Shown piece by piece: positions 10,564 through 21,522 of a stretch of 64,000 bases of DNA; positions within the stretch are counted from its first letter, which is position 1; every line of letters begins with the position of its first letter. This stretch comes from Paraburkholderia lycopersici. Lineage in GTDB: Bacteria > Pseudomonadota > Gammaproteobacteria > Burkholderiales > Burkholderiaceae. The position numbers and the translations under genes were made by a program. Under the pieces are notes generated by a model, which did not search any database, had not been told where the DNA came from, and worked only from the letters and a program-made list of their open reading frames with translations. The DNA lies in NCBI RefSeq assembly GCF_900096975.1, contig NZ_FMYQ01000001.1, positions 558,001 to 622,000 of the forward strand, read 5' to 3'.

Positions 10564-11607
10564 TTAGACCGGCCAGAGCGGCCCTTCCTGCATCGCGCCG
10601 ATCTGCTCGCGCAGTTCGAGAATGCGCTCTTCCCAATAGCGCTGCGTGTTGAACCACGGGAAGGCCGCGGGAAACGCGGGATCGTGCCAGCGGCGGGCGA
10701 GCCACGCCGAGTAGTGGAGGAGGCGCAGCGTGCGCAGCGCTTCGACGAGATGCAACTCGCGCGGCTCGAATTCGCAGAAGTCCTCATAACCGGCGAGCAG
10801 ATCGGCCAGCGCGCGCGAGGCGCCTGCGCGGTCGCCGGGCAAGAGCAGCCACAAATCCTGGATAGCGGGACCCATGCGGCTGTCGTCGAAATCCACGAAA
10901 TGCGGGCCGGCATCGGTCCAGAGCACGTTGCTCGGATGGCAGTCGCCGTGCAGGCGCAGCCTGGGAACCTCGCCCGCGCGCTCGAACGCCGCCTCCACGC
11001 CTTCCAGCGCGAGCGTCACGGCGGCCTGCCACGCTTCGCGTAGATCGGCGGGCACGAAACCATGCTCCAGCAGAAACCTGCGCGGCTCGTAGCCGTAGGT
11101 TTCGATGTCGAGCGCGGGGCGCGCGCGATACTGCCCGGTCGCGCCCACGGCATGAATGCGGCCGATGAAGCGCCCCAGCCATTCGAGCGTGTCGCTGCGA
11201 TCGAGGTCGGGCGCGCGGCCGCCGCGCCGCTCGAAGAGCGCGAAGCGAAAACCGTCGAACGCGTGCAGTGTGTGTCCTTCGAAGACGAGCGCGGGCACCG
11301 CGGGAATCTCGCGCGCAGCCAGTTCGGCGACGAACGCGTGCTCCTCGAGAATCGCTTCGCTGCTCCAGCGGCCGGGGCGATAGAACTTGGCGACGAGCGG
11401 CGGCCCGTCTTCGACGCCCACCTGATAGACGCGGTTCTCGTAACTGTTGAGCGCGAGCATGCGGCCATCCGTGCGGCGTCCGGCCGGTATCAGCACGCTG
11501 TCGAGCGCGTCGAGCACGCATTCGGGAGTGAGACGCGCGTAGGGCGCGGCCTGCTGGTCGCCGGGACCGGAAGGCTCGCCCGGGATAGAAGTGAGATCGT
11601 GATTCAT
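10564..11607 (-). CDS. srkA: Stress response kinase SrkA (YihE/RdoA family)
   Basis: This 347-residue cytoplasmic Ser/Thr kinase has the aminoglycoside-phosphotransferase fold. The Lys of LVAKFYRPGRW (K74), the catalytic loop HGDCHPSN (220-227, Asp222) and the metal-binding DFDD (239-242) are all present. In E. coli SrkA protects against stress-induced death downstream of Cpx signalling. Length and the C-terminal AFPWFNTQRYWEERI region agree with the family. The small conserved gene at 11642-11854 lies just upstream on the same strand and is probably cotranscribed. Confidence 0.93.
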   Translation of the reverse strand: MNHDLTSIPGEPSGPGDQQAAPYARLTPECVLDALDSVLIPAGRRTDGRMLALNSYENRVYQVGVEDGPPLVAKFYRPGRWSSEAILEEHAFVAELAAREIPAVPALVFEGHTLHAFDGFRFALFERRGGRAPDLDRSDTLEWLGRFIGRIHAVGATGQYRARPALDIETYGYEPRRFLLEHGFVPADLREAWQAAVTLALEGVEAAFERAGEVPRLRLHGDCHPSNVLWTDAGPHFVDFDDSRMGPAIQDLWLLLPGDRAGASRALADLLAGYEDFCEFEPRELHLVEALRTLRLLHYSAWLARRWHDPAFPAAFPWFNTQRYWEERILELREQIGAMQEGPLWPV

Positions 11608-11641
11608 ACCCGCAATTGTGCCTGTTGCGGGCGATGCGGAC

Positions 11642-11854
11642 TCAGTGAATCTTCGCGCCGGCGGGCATGACGTGCTCGCCCGTGTCGATCAGGTCTTCCA
11701 GAAAAAAGGGCTCGGTGTTGAGCTGCGCCGACGCGCCGGGCTCCCCAGCGTACCAGGTCACCATCGCCATGTCGCCGAGAATGCGCATCACGATGCCGCG
11801 CGCGCCCTGCGGCACCGCGATATGAACCGAACGGACGATAGAACCGATTTGCAT
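11642..11854 (-). CDS. Conserved hypothetical protein, 70 residues
   Basis: This small soluble protein (MQIGSIVRSVHIAVPQGARG at the start, ending MPAGAKIH) has no recognised domain and no membrane segment. Codon usage is typical of the neighbourhood (strong G/C at third positions), and GGGGAAACATC before the ATG gives a usable ribosome site. It lies 34 bases upstream of srkA on the same strand, so a shared transcript is likely. The frame looks real by composition and context; no function can be given. Confidence 0.7.
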   Translation of the reverse strand: MQIGSIVRSVHIAVPQGARGIVMRILGDMAMVTWYAGEPGASAQLNTEPFFLEDLIDTGEHVMPAGAKIH

Positions 11855-11910
11855 GATGTTTCCCCGTTACCTTCGCCGGCTCCCTCGAAGGAAGACCGGT
11901 CGGCATGCTG

Positions 11911-11936
11911 AAAAAAACCGATGCGCACCGTCGGTT
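11911..11936 (-). terminator. Hairpin plus T-tract, minus strand
   Basis: Read on the minus strand, AACCGA pairs with TCGGTT around a 9-base loop and is followed by seven T residues (complement of the A run at 11911-11917). The stem is short. No coding gene reads into it from the right, so it may end a minus-strand RNA made from 11937-12400, or be inactive. Confidence 0.4.
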
Positions 11937-12050
11937 GCGCGCGCATCCAAACCCGCCTCGGGCGACCCGGTGATTTTCACGCGCCCTGCGCGGCCGGACC
12001 CGAGGCTTACCCATTGTTGCCTTTTTGCGCGCGCGAGCAAAGCAAAAAAA

Positions 12051-12192
12051 TAGGGGGGTGTATCACTGGCTGTGTCGGCACGACGCCGTGCGCCGCCAAA
12101 TCCAGGCCCCTCTTGCTCGCGCGACTTACGAAACGCTGACTGTAACAGATGGTAAACCCCGCACTTTACGCGCCAGCGAATGCACCCCCCTA
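12051..12192 (-). repeat. 10-bp perfect inverted repeat (TAGGGGGGTG / CACCCCCCTA) spanning 142 bp
   Basis: TAGGGGGGTG at 12051-12060 is exactly complementary to CACCCCCCTA at 12183-12192. Read on the minus strand, the closing arm is immediately followed by seven T residues (complement of 12044-12050). The arrangement looks like a long closing stem around a 122-base insert that ends in a terminator-like T-tract. No gene occupies it. Confidence 0.6.
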
Positions 12193-12402
12193 AAAAGTCC
12201 GCAGATGCACGGCGACTGGCGCTATAGTCCTGTCCCATCCCGGCACGATCCGGGTACCATCGGGGCGCGTCGCAGCGCAGGCAAGAGACCTCGCGCGCGC
12301 CGCCACAGCCGGCCACGATACCGATAACCGAAATGCTCGCCGCTGCGGCCAGACCAGCCGCGCGAGCCACATCCCGACACCAGCGAAGGAACCCACCGTT
12401 CC

Positions 12403-15400
12403 ATGTGGATAGTCCGACTCGCGCTCAAGCGCCCGTACACGTTCGTCGTGCTCGCCCTGCTGCTCCTGATCGTCGGGCCGCTGACAATCCTGCGCACGCC
12501 CACGGACATCTTCCCGAACATCGACATTCCGGTGCTTTCGGTAATCTGGACCTACACGGGCCTGCCCGCCGACGAAATGGAGCGGCGCGTCGTGCTCAAT
12601 TACGAGCGCGGGCTTTCGGTGGCCGTGAACGATATCGAGCATACCGAATCGACGTCGCTCAACGGCATTGCGGTCGTGAAGATCTTCTTCCAGCCGCATG
12701 CCAATATCCAGGAAGCGCTCGCCGAGGTCACCGCGCTCTCGCAAACGCAACTGCGCTCGCTGCCGCCCGGCATCACGCCGCCGAACATCCTGCGCTACAA
12801 CGCCTCGACGGTGCCGATCCTGCGCCTCGCGCTTTCCTCGTCCCAGCTCACCGAGCAGGAGCTGTTCGACTACGGCAACAACTTCCTGAAGACGCAGCTC
12901 GCGACGGTACCGGGCGCCTCCGCACCGCTGCCCTATGGCGGCAAGCAGCGGCAGATCATGGTCGACATCGACCAGCGCGCGCTGCAGCAGCACAACCTCT
13001 CGCCCATGGACGTGGTCAACGCGATCAGCGCGCAGAATCTCATCCTGCCGTCGGGCACGGCAAAAATAGGCGCGACCGAGTACTCGGTGACGATGAATGC
13101 AAGCCCCGACAGCCTGGCGGGCCTCAATGACATTCCCGTGAAAACCACGGACAGCGGCACGATCTACATCCGCGACGTGGCGCACGTGCGCGACGGCTAC
13201 GTGCCGCAAACCAACATCGTGCGCGTGGACGGTCAGCGCGCCTCGCTCCTCACCATCAACAAGAGCGGCAACACGTCCACGCTCGAAATCGTCGACCGCA
13301 TCAAGGACATGATGCCGACGCTGCACAACCTCGTGCCGCCGTCGCTGAACATCGACCCCGTCGCGGACCAGTCGCTGTTCGTGCGCGCCTCGGTGCAGGG
13401 CGTGCTGCGCGAAGCGCTCATCGCCGCCGCGCTCACGGCGCTCATGATCCTGCTCTTTCTCGGCAACTGGCGCGCCACGCTCATCATCGCGGTCTCGATT
13501 CCGCTTTCCATGATCGCCTCGATCATCGCGCTCGCGGCGCTCGGCGAGACCATCAACATCATGACGCTCGGCGGCCTCGCGCTCGCGGTGGGCATTCTCG
13601 TTGACGACGCAACGGTCGCGATCGAGAACATCAGCCAGCAGCTCGAACAGGGCAAGACGCTCGAGCAGGCGATTCTCGACGGCGCGCACCAGATCGCGAT
13701 TCCCACGCTCGTCTCGACGCTTTCCATCTGCATCGTGTTCGTGCCGATGTTCCTGCTCTCGGGCGTGGCGCACTATCTCTTCATACCGCTCGCGGAGGCC
13801 GTGGTCTTTGCAATGCTGGCGTCATACTTCTTCTCGCGCACGCTCGTGCCCACGCTCGCGAAGTACCTGATGCGCCATCATCACAAGGCCGCCGACCTGC
13901 ATCATGCGCACAGCGCCACGCGCAATCCGTTCATGCGCGTTCACCTCGCCTTCGAGCGCGGCTTCGAGCGGCTGCGCGCGCGCTATCGCGTGTTTCTCGA
14001 AGCGCGCGTGAAGCATCCCGTGCGGTTCGTCGCCGCCTTTCTCGTGTGCTGCGGCGCGTCGCTGCTGCTCATGCCGTTTCTCGGGCGCGACTTCTTTCCG
14101 CAGGTCGACGCGGGCACGATCGCGCTGCACGTGCGCGCGAAGACCGGCATGCGCGTGGAAGAAACCGCCGTGCTCGTCGACCGCATCGACAAGCGCATTC
14201 GCGAACTAATTCCCGCTCGCGAGCTCCATTCGATCATCGACAACATCGGCCTGCCGGTCTCGGGCATCAACCTCTCGTACAGCAACACGGGCACGATCGG
14301 CACCTCGGACGCCGACGTGCTGATCTCGCTGAACGAGGACCACCGCCCCACCGCCGGCTATGTGCGCCTCCTGCGCCGCACGCTCAACGACGAGTTCCCC
14401 GGCGCCGAGTTCGCCTTCCTGCCCGCCGACATCGTGAGCCAGACGCTGAACTTCGGCATGCCCTCGCCCATCGACGTGCAGATCGTGGGCCGCGACGCGG
14501 CCGGCAACCGCGCGTTCGCGGCGAAGCTGCTCGCGCGCCTGCGCGGCGTGCCCGGTTTCGCCGACGCGCGCATCCAGCAGCCCGCCGACCTGCCGCGCAT
14601 CTTCATCGACGTGGACCGCACGCGCGCGCAGCAGGCCGGCTTCACGCAGAAGGACGTGGCGAGCGACCTGCTCATCACGCTCTCGGGCAGCCAGCAGACC
14701 ACGCCCACGTTCTGGCTCAACCCGGTCAACGGCGTGAGCTACAACGTCGTTACCGAAGCGCCGCAGTACACGATCGATTCGCTGCAGTCGCTCGCCAACA
14801 TTCCGCTCACGGCGAACGGGCGCAGCAATATTCTCGGCTCGCTGGCGAGCATGCAGCGCGTGTCGGGCAACGCGGTCGTCACGCACTACAACGCGCAGAC
14901 CACCATCGACATCTACGGCACCGCGGACGGACGCGATCTCGGCGCCGTCTCCGACGACATCGCGAAGATCATCGACGAGACCCGCGGCGAGCTGCCGAAA
15001 ACGTCGAGCATCAAGCTGCGCGGCCAGGTGCAGACGATGAACGATTCGTTCTCCGGATTGTTGGGCGGCCTCGTGTTCGCGATCGTGCTCGTGTATCTGC
15101 TGATCGTCGTGAATTTCCAGTCGTGGCTCGATCCGTTCATCATCATCACCGCGCTGCCGGGCGCGCTCGCGGGCATCGTGTGGATGCTGTTCCTCACGCA
15201 CACCACGCTCTCCATTCCCGCGCTCACCGGCGCGATCATGTGTATCGGCATCGCCACGGCGAACTCCATTCTCGTCATCAGCTTCGCGCGCGAGCAGTTG
15301 CGCGAGCACGGCGACGCCGCGCGCGCCGCGATCGAGGCGGGCTTCACGCGTTTTCGCCCGGTGCTCATGACGGCGCTCGCCATGGTGATCGGCATGGTGC

Positions 15401-15585
15401 CGATGGCCATCGGCCTCGGCGAAGGCGGCGAGCAGAACGCGCCGCTCGGGCGCGCCGTGATCGGCGGCCTCGCCGTGGGCACGCTCGCCACGCTGATCTT
15501 CGTGCCGGTGGTGTTCTCGCTCGTCTACCGCAAGCTCGGCGAGCGCCGCCAGCGCGCCGGCGAAAACGTGGTGCCCAAATCATGA
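12403..15585 (+). CDS. RND efflux permease (AcrB/HAE family)
   Basis: This 1060-residue inner-membrane proton/drug antiporter opens MWIVRLALKRPYTFVVLALL with IFPNIDIPVLSVIWTYTGL, as in RND pumps. The proton-relay segment LAVGILVDDATVAIENI carries the two adjacent Asp residues near residue 402. Twelve spans in the usual 1+5+1+5 pattern and two large periplasmic loops fit the length. It heads a tripartite operon with the adaptor and outer-membrane channel downstream; permease first is the reverse of the common adaptor-first order. TATAGT at 12223 may be the -10. Substrates cannot be predicted. Confidence 0.94.
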   Translation: MWIVRLALKRPYTFVVLALLLLIVGPLTILRTPTDIFPNIDIPVLSVIWTYTGLPADEMERRVVLNYERGLSVAVNDIEHTESTSLNGIAVVKIFFQPHANIQEALAEVTALSQTQLRSLPPGITPPNILRYNASTVPILRLALSSSQLTEQELFDYGNNFLKTQLATVPGASAPLPYGGKQRQIMVDIDQRALQQHNLSPMDVVNAISAQNLILPSGTAKIGATEYSVTMNASPDSLAGLNDIPVKTTDSGTIYIRDVAHVRDGYVPQTNIVRVDGQRASLLTINKSGNTSTLEIVDRIKDMMPTLHNLVPPSLNIDPVADQSLFVRASVQGVLREALIAAALTALMILLFLGNWRATLIIAVSIPLSMIASIIALAALGETINIMTLGGLALAVGILVDDATVAIENISQQLEQGKTLEQAILDGAHQIAIPTLVSTLSICIVFVPMFLLSGVAHYLFIPLAEAVVFAMLASYFFSRTLVPTLAKYLMRHHHKAADLHHAHSATRNPFMRVHLAFERGFERLRARYRVFLEARVKHPVRFVAAFLVCCGASLLLMPFLGRDFFPQVDAGTIALHVRAKTGMRVEETAVLVDRIDKRIRELIPARELHSIIDNIGLPVSGINLSYSNTGTIGTSDADVLISLNEDHRPTAGYVRLLRRTLNDEFPGAEFAFLPADIVSQTLNFGMPSPIDVQIVGRDAAGNRAFAAKLLARLRGVPGFADARIQQPADLPRIFIDVDRTRAQQAGFTQKDVASDLLITLSGSQQTTPTFWLNPVNGVSYNVVTEAPQYTIDSLQSLANIPLTANGRSNILGSLASMQRVSGNAVVTHYNAQTTIDIYGTADGRDLGAVSDDIAKIIDETRGELPKTSSIKLRGQVQTMNDSFSGLLGGLVFAIVLVYLLIVVNFQSWLDPFIIITALPGALAGIVWMLFLTHTTLSIPALTGAIMCIGIATANSILVISFAREQLREHGDAARAAIEAGFTRFRPVLMTALAMVIGMVPMAIGLGEGGEQNAPLGRAVIGGLAVGTLATLIFVPVVFSLVYRKLGERRQRAGENVVPKS

Positions 15586-15595
15586 AAAAACGCAC

Positions 15596-16866
<1,271 letters not shown>

Positions 16867-16870
<4 letters not shown>

Positions 16871-18414
16871 TGAAGCACGCATGCGTTCGACTGCCCGCAC
16901 TCGCCACACTGGCTGCGCTCGGCGCGCTCACGGCGCTCGGCGGCTGCACGCTCGGGCCCGACTACGTGCGCCCGGCCATGCCGGTCGCCGCGACGTTCAA
17001 GGAGCTCGAGGGCACGGGCTGGACGGTGGCGCAGCCCGCGGACCACGCGCCGCGCGGCGCATGGTGGACGATCTACGGCGACGCCACACTCGACGCGCTC
17101 GCGCCTCAGGTCGCTGGCGCGAACCAGAACGTGCAGGCCGCGCAGGCGCATTTTCGCGCGGCGCGCGCGAACGTCGCGCAGCAGCGCTCGAGCTATTTCC
17201 CGCTCGTGACGGCGAGCGGCGACTTCTCGCGCACGCGCACGTCGGAGAACCTGGTTCTCACGTCGAAGGCGGGACGCACGATCAACGACTACGCCGCCGG
17301 CGTCGACGCCACGTGGGAACCCGACATCTGGGGACGCGTCGCGCGCAACGTCGAGGCCGCCAAGGCCAGCGCACAGGCGAGCGCCGCCGACATGCAGGCC
17401 GTTCTGCTGTCGATGCAGGCGGAACTCGCCACCGACTACTTCGCGCTGCGCGGCATAGACCGCGAGCGCCAGTTGCTCGACGACACCATCAAGGCGTATC
17501 GCGAGTCGCTCGAACTCACGCAGCATCGCTATGACGGCGGCATCGCCACCGACGCCGACGTCGGCCAGGCGCAAACGCAACTGCAGACCACCGAAGCGCA
17601 GGCGATCGATCTCGGCGTGCAGCGCGCGCAGCTCGAACACGCGATCGCGATCCTCATCGGGCAGTCGCCCTCGACGTTCACGCTGCCGGTCGAACCGAAG
17701 GCGGCCTACACGGTGCGCGCGATCGCGAGCCCGCCGGGCGTGCCCTCCGCGTTGCTCGAACGGCGCCCCGACATCGCCGGGGCCGAGCGCCGCGTGGCCG
17801 CCGCGAACGCGCAGGTGGGCGTGGCGACGGCGGCGTTTTTTCCGAGCCTCGTGCTTGCGGTGACGGGCGGCCTGGAGGCGACCAACTATAGCCAGTGGCT
17901 CGTCGCGCCCGCGCGCTTCTGGTCGCTCGGGCCGGCGCTCGCGGGCACGCTGCTCGACTTCGGCGGCCGGGAGGCCGTGCGCAACGAGGCGCGCGCCCAG
18001 TACGACGAGAGCGTCGCGCAATACCGCGAAACCGTGCTCGACGCGTTCGGCGAGGTCGAGGACAACCTCGCGGCGCTGCGCGTGCTGGAACAGGAGGCGA
18101 GCGCCCAGGACCGCGCGGTGGACGCCGCGCAGCGCACGCTTGCGACCATCGAGAGCCGTTATCGCAGCGGCGCGATCACGTATCTCGAGGTGGTCGTCGC
18201 CCAGACCACCGCGCTCACGAACGAACGCCAGGCCGTGGCCATCTCGCGGCGGCGCATGGCGGCGAGCGTCGCGCTCGTGAAGGCGCTGGGTGGCGGCTGG
18301 AGCGCCGCCGACCTGCCGGGCGATGCCGCGCTCGTGCATCCCGACGAGGTGCAAGGCGCGCAGCCGGCCAGCGCTCCGCAGGGCGCGCCGGGCACCTTGC
18401 GTACGCCGGGCTGA
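16867..18414 (+). CDS. Efflux outer-membrane lipoprotein, NodT/TolC family
   Basis: This 515-residue outer-membrane factor has a lipoprotein signal with lipobox LGGC (Cys near residue 27), followed by TLGPDYVRP, the standard opening of mature NodT-type channels. Two repeated helical hairpin modules (near WEPDIWGRVARNVEAAKASAQAS and ALLDFGG-type LAGTLLDFGGREAVRNEA) are present. The start is ATG 16867, overlapping the adaptor stop; the next codon is also ATG (16870) and could be used. It completes the tripartite pump. The last 40 residues are Ala/Pro/Gln-rich. Confidence 0.93.
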
Positions 18415-18505
18415 GCGCCGCACGCCGTTCATCTGCGGCGCTCGCCCACGCCGATCGCCCAACACGGGTATCGTTGCGGCTTTGCCATAACCGGGAGATC
18501 CTGTC

Positions 18506-19747
18506 GTGACTGCATCACCGGGCGCCACGCGCAAATCCGCGCCCGCCGCCGTTCCGTACATCGAACGCGGCACCCGCGAATTCTGGCGCGCGAGCCTCGC
18601 GCTGCTGTTCGCCGGCTACGCCACCTTCTCGCTCCTCTACTGCGTGCAGCCGCTGCTGCCCGCGTTCTCGCAAACCTTCGGAGTGAGCCCCGCGCAAAGC
18701 AGTCTCTCGCTCTCCTTCACCACGGCCGCGCTCGCCATCGCGATCTTCGTCGCGGGCTTCGTCTCCGAAGGCTGGAGCCGGCGCGGCATGATGACGGCCT
18801 CGCTGTGCGTCTCGTCGATGCTCACGCTCGCCACGGCCTTCGTGCCGCACTGGCATGAACTGCTCGTGCTGCGCACGCTCCAGGGCATCGCGCTTGGCGG
18901 CGTACCCGCCGTGGCCATGGCCTGGCTCGCCGAGGAAATGCACCCCGACGGCCTCGGCCTTTCGATGGGCCTTTACGTGGGCGGCACGGCCATCGGCGGG
19001 ATGGCGGGGCGCGTAATCACGGGCATCGTCACCGATCTGCTCGGCTGGCGCGCGGCGGTGGCCGTGATCGGCATACTTGGCCTCGCCTCGATGTTCGCGT
19101 TCCGCTCGCTCCTGCCGCCTTCGCGCCACTTCGCGCCGAAGAGCGGCCTTGGCTTCGCGCATCACCGCGCGGCGCTGCTGCGCCATTTCGCGCAGCCGGG
19201 CCTGCCCATGCTGTTCGCAATGGGCTTCGTGCTGATGGGCGGCTTCGTCACGCTATACAACTACATCGGCTACCGGCTGATCGCCGCGCCTTATCACATG
19301 AGCCAGGCGGCGATCGGCGCGATCTTTCTCGTCTACCTGACGGGCGTGGTCGCCTCGCCGTGGTCGGGCCGCATGGCGGACACCTTCGGCCGCGGCCGCG
19401 TGCTGATCGCGAGCCTCGCGATGATGCTCGCGGGCGTCGTGCTCACGCTGTTCCCGCCGCTCGGCGCCATTGCGGCCGGCATCGCCTGCCTCACGATCGG
19501 CTTCTTCGCGGGGCACGCGGTGGCGAGCGGCTGGGTCGGCCGGCTCGCGCGCGAAGCGAAGGGCCAGGCCGCCGCGCTCTATCTGCTCGCCTATTACCTC
19601 GGTTCCAGCGTGATGGGGTCGGTCGGCGGACACTTCTGGGCCGGCGCGGGCTGGAGCGGTGTGGCCGGACTCGTGATCGCACTGCTGGCCGTGGGTCTCG
19701 CACTCGCCCTGAGATTGCGCGCCCGGGAGCGCGCCGGAGCGGCCTGA
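18506..19747 (+). CDS. MFS exporter, YnfM-like
   Basis: This 413-residue carrier has 12 predicted spans and resembles the YnfM/arabinose-efflux group: FAGYATFSLLYCVQPLLPAFSQTFGVSPAQSSLSLS at the N-terminus and the loop ASGWVGRLAREAKGQAAALY near the C-terminus. The start is GTG at 18506, preceded by CGGGAGATCC. The substrate is unknown; relatives export sugars or drugs. It lies 91 bases after the efflux operon and may have its own promoter. The C-terminus is a short Arg-rich cytoplasmic tail. Confidence 0.88.
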   Translation: MTASPGATRKSAPAAVPYIERGTREFWRASLALLFAGYATFSLLYCVQPLLPAFSQTFGVSPAQSSLSLSFTTAALAIAIFVAGFVSEGWSRRGMMTASLCVSSMLTLATAFVPHWHELLVLRTLQGIALGGVPAVAMAWLAEEMHPDGLGLSMGLYVGGTAIGGMAGRVITGIVTDLLGWRAAVAVIGILGLASMFAFRSLLPPSRHFAPKSGLGFAHHRAALLRHFAQPGLPMLFAMGFVLMGGFVTLYNYIGYRLIAAPYHMSQAAIGAIFLVYLTGVVASPWSGRMADTFGRGRVLIASLAMMLAGVVLTLFPPLGAIAAGIACLTIGFFAGHAVASGWVGRLAREAKGQAAALYLLAYYLGSSVMGSVGGHFWAGAGWSGVAGLVIALLAVGLALALRLRARERAGAA

Positions 19748-20078
19748 GCGCGCAAGGCACCGCCATAAGGCATGCAACGTGCTCGCAAGGCTGAGGTGCC
19801 GCACGCCGCCACAATGGAAAGGCATCCGTAATGTTAGGACGACTGGCGTTGCGACGGCCGCGCGCATCGCCCGGTTGCGAAGGGCCGCCACTGGCGGGCA
19901 TTCGCGGCGAGGCACGAGCTTTACAGTGACGCCGGCGGCGCGCGCGTGCGCCACTTTGCTTGCCGGCCTCACCTATACTCGATTTCAGGCCTTGGGCCGC
20001 AGCGCCATGGAATCGGCATGACGGACGAAAACAAGAACCGCTGCGAGCCTTCGTCGCCACTACGATAAGGAGACGAGC
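19748..20078. other. 331-bp intergenic region upstream of a small membrane protein gene
   Basis: No gene was recognised. TATACT at 19974-19979 is a good -10-like hexamer about 100 bases before the next start codon, without a clear -35 at the right distance. TAAGGAGACGAGC immediately before 20079 is a strong ribosome site. Confidence 0.4.
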
Positions 20079-20264
20079 ATGGCAGGTTATTTCACGATCG
20101 GCGATTTCGTGATGATCATTCCGATGGCCCTCGCCGGGGCGCTCTTTCTCGGCGCAGTGCCGTGCGCCACCGAATTCAGGCACAACACGCTGCGCGTGGT
20201 CGGCGCGCTGATCGGCGCGCTCGCGGCCGTCGCGCTCGTCGAAACGCTGCCCGCGCTGATGTAG
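20079..20264 (+). CDS. Small two-span membrane protein, unknown function
   Basis: This 61-residue protein (MAGYFTIGDFVMIIPMALAG at the start) has two hydrophobic stretches (about residues 8-27 and 39-57) joined by a short polar loop with EFRHNTLR. The start has a strong Shine-Dalgarno (AAGGAG, 7 bases away). It stands alone between the MFS exporter and the convergent desaturase. I do not recognise the family. The strong ribosome site and membrane topology argue that it is expressed. Confidence 0.68.
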   Translation: MAGYFTIGDFVMIIPMALAGALFLGAVPCATEFRHNTLRVVGALIGALAAVALVETLPALM

Positions 20265-20381
20265 CGTTCATCTGTAGCGTTCGTATTCGTGCCGCGCGCC
20301 CGGCGGGCGCGGGCCGTCGGCGCGAGGCGGCGTCCGGCGCGGCTTGCGCCGTGCGTCCGCCCCTTCGGCCTTCCCCTTCCC

Positions 20382-21392
20382 TCACCTGGCCTCGACGCCA
20401 GCCTGCAATCCGCCGAACTGCCGCAACGCAGCGGCAAGATAGCCTGTGCGAGGGGGCGCGCCCGCGGCCTGCGCAGCGCGCGCAAGCGCGGGCAGCGCCG
20501 TCCATGGCAGCGTCGGGTGCAGATGATGCTGGCGATGCAGGTGGTGATTCATCAGCAATACGCCTAGAACGCGCGGCACGCGAAAATCGCGCGCGCGCCC
20601 CGGTTCTTCGAGCGCGACACCGTAGTGCGGCAGGTTATCGGCGACCGAAAGCCACAGGCCGCGCAGATACATCGCGAGGGCCAGCACCGTCCAGGCCTTG
20701 CCGTACAGCGCGAACGAAGCGGCGTAAAGCGCGATCGAGGCGAGCCAGTCGCGCCGCGCGCGGCGGCGCCTCACGGGATCGGCGGCATGGTTCGCGAAGA
20801 GCCGCTGCACCTGCACGCCCTCGCGGCCATGCGCGCCCACGCCGTGCGCGATGATGGCGCGCGCAAGCCGCGCCGGAAGGAACGCCACGAGCGGCAGCAG
20901 ACATTCGACAAGGTACAGACCGCCCATGAGCCGCGCGTAATACGCCACGCGCCTGCGCCAGCGCGGGCCGGGCGAGTCGTGGACGTCGGGCCGGTCGAAC
21001 GGCTCGCGCGTGAAACGGTGATGCATCAGGTGTCCGAAACGCACGGCGTCGAATGGCATCGCGAGTCCGATCGAGAGCGCGCGAGCCAGCCACTCGTTCA
21101 CGCGCCTGTCGCGCGCAAGCTGTCCGTGTATGCCTTCGTGGATGAGGCCCCAATGGATCGGCGTGGCGAGCACGACGGGCGCGAGCGTCGCCAGCAGCGC
21201 GAGCGTCGGGCCGCCCGCCGCGTGCAGCAGGAGCGGCAGTCCGACGAGTTCATAGCCCAGCGCCGTGACCGCGAAGGCGATCAGCGCGGCGTTCGTGCGG
21301 GCGGCCGACGCCGGCTGCGGCGGCCGTGCCGCCCCCTGCGCCCGCATGGCGGACAGGGAAAGCGCTTCATGTTCGGCGCTTACGGACTCCAT
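20382..21392 (-). CDS. Membrane fatty acid desaturase
   Basis: This 336-residue integral membrane di-iron desaturase/hydroxylase shows three histidine boxes: HEGIH (near residue 108), HLMHH (near 143) and HHLHRQHH (near 290). These eight-plus His residues bind the di-iron centre. The start at 21392 follows GCGAGGAATCAGC, a good ribosome site; an in-frame ATG 28 codons upstream lacks one and would intrude on the upstream terminator. Substrate (fatty acyl lipid, or a sterol/carotenoid-like compound) is not predictable. It converges with the small membrane protein gene. Confidence 0.86.
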   Translation of the reverse strand: MESVSAEHEALSLSAMRAQGAARPPQPASAARTNAALIAFAVTALGYELVGLPLLLHAAGGPTLALLATLAPVVLATPIHWGLIHEGIHGQLARDRRVNEWLARALSIGLAMPFDAVRFGHLMHHRFTREPFDRPDVHDSPGPRWRRRVAYYARLMGGLYLVECLLPLVAFLPARLARAIIAHGVGAHGREGVQVQRLFANHAADPVRRRRARRDWLASIALYAASFALYGKAWTVLALAMYLRGLWLSVADNLPHYGVALEEPGRARDFRVPRVLGVLLMNHHLHRQHHLHPTLPWTALPALARAAQAAGAPPRTGYLAAALRQFGGLQAGVEAR

Positions 21393-21474
21393 GCTGATTC
21401 CTCGCTGCAAAGGCTGCCGCGACGTTAGCAGGGCCACATGACAAAGCGAAGAACGGCGCGGCGCCACCGCGCGC

Positions 21475-21501
21475 AAAAAAAACCGCCTCTCGAGGAGGCG
21501 G
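21475..21501 (-). terminator. Rho-independent terminator after the aldo/keto reductase gene
   Basis: Read on the minus strand, CCGCCTC and GAGGCGG form a 7-bp G+C stem with a 5-base loop and are followed by eight T residues (complement of the A run 21475-21482). It sits 21 bases beyond the stop of the aldo/keto reductase gene. Confidence 0.9.
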
Positions 21502-21522
21502 TCCGGCCGGAAAGCGAGCCGC

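Larger units (their letters stand above)
11855..12402. other. 548-bp intergenic region with a long-range inverted repeat
   Basis: No convincing protein frame is present. It contains a hairpin with T-tract on the minus strand (11911-11936), a 10-bp perfect inverted repeat (12051-12060 with 12183-12192), and TATAGT at 12223-12228, which could be the -10 of the efflux operon. The sequence is less G+C rich than the genes on either side and holds several homopolymer runs. Possible structured RNA; see the separate repeat entry. Confidence 0.5.
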
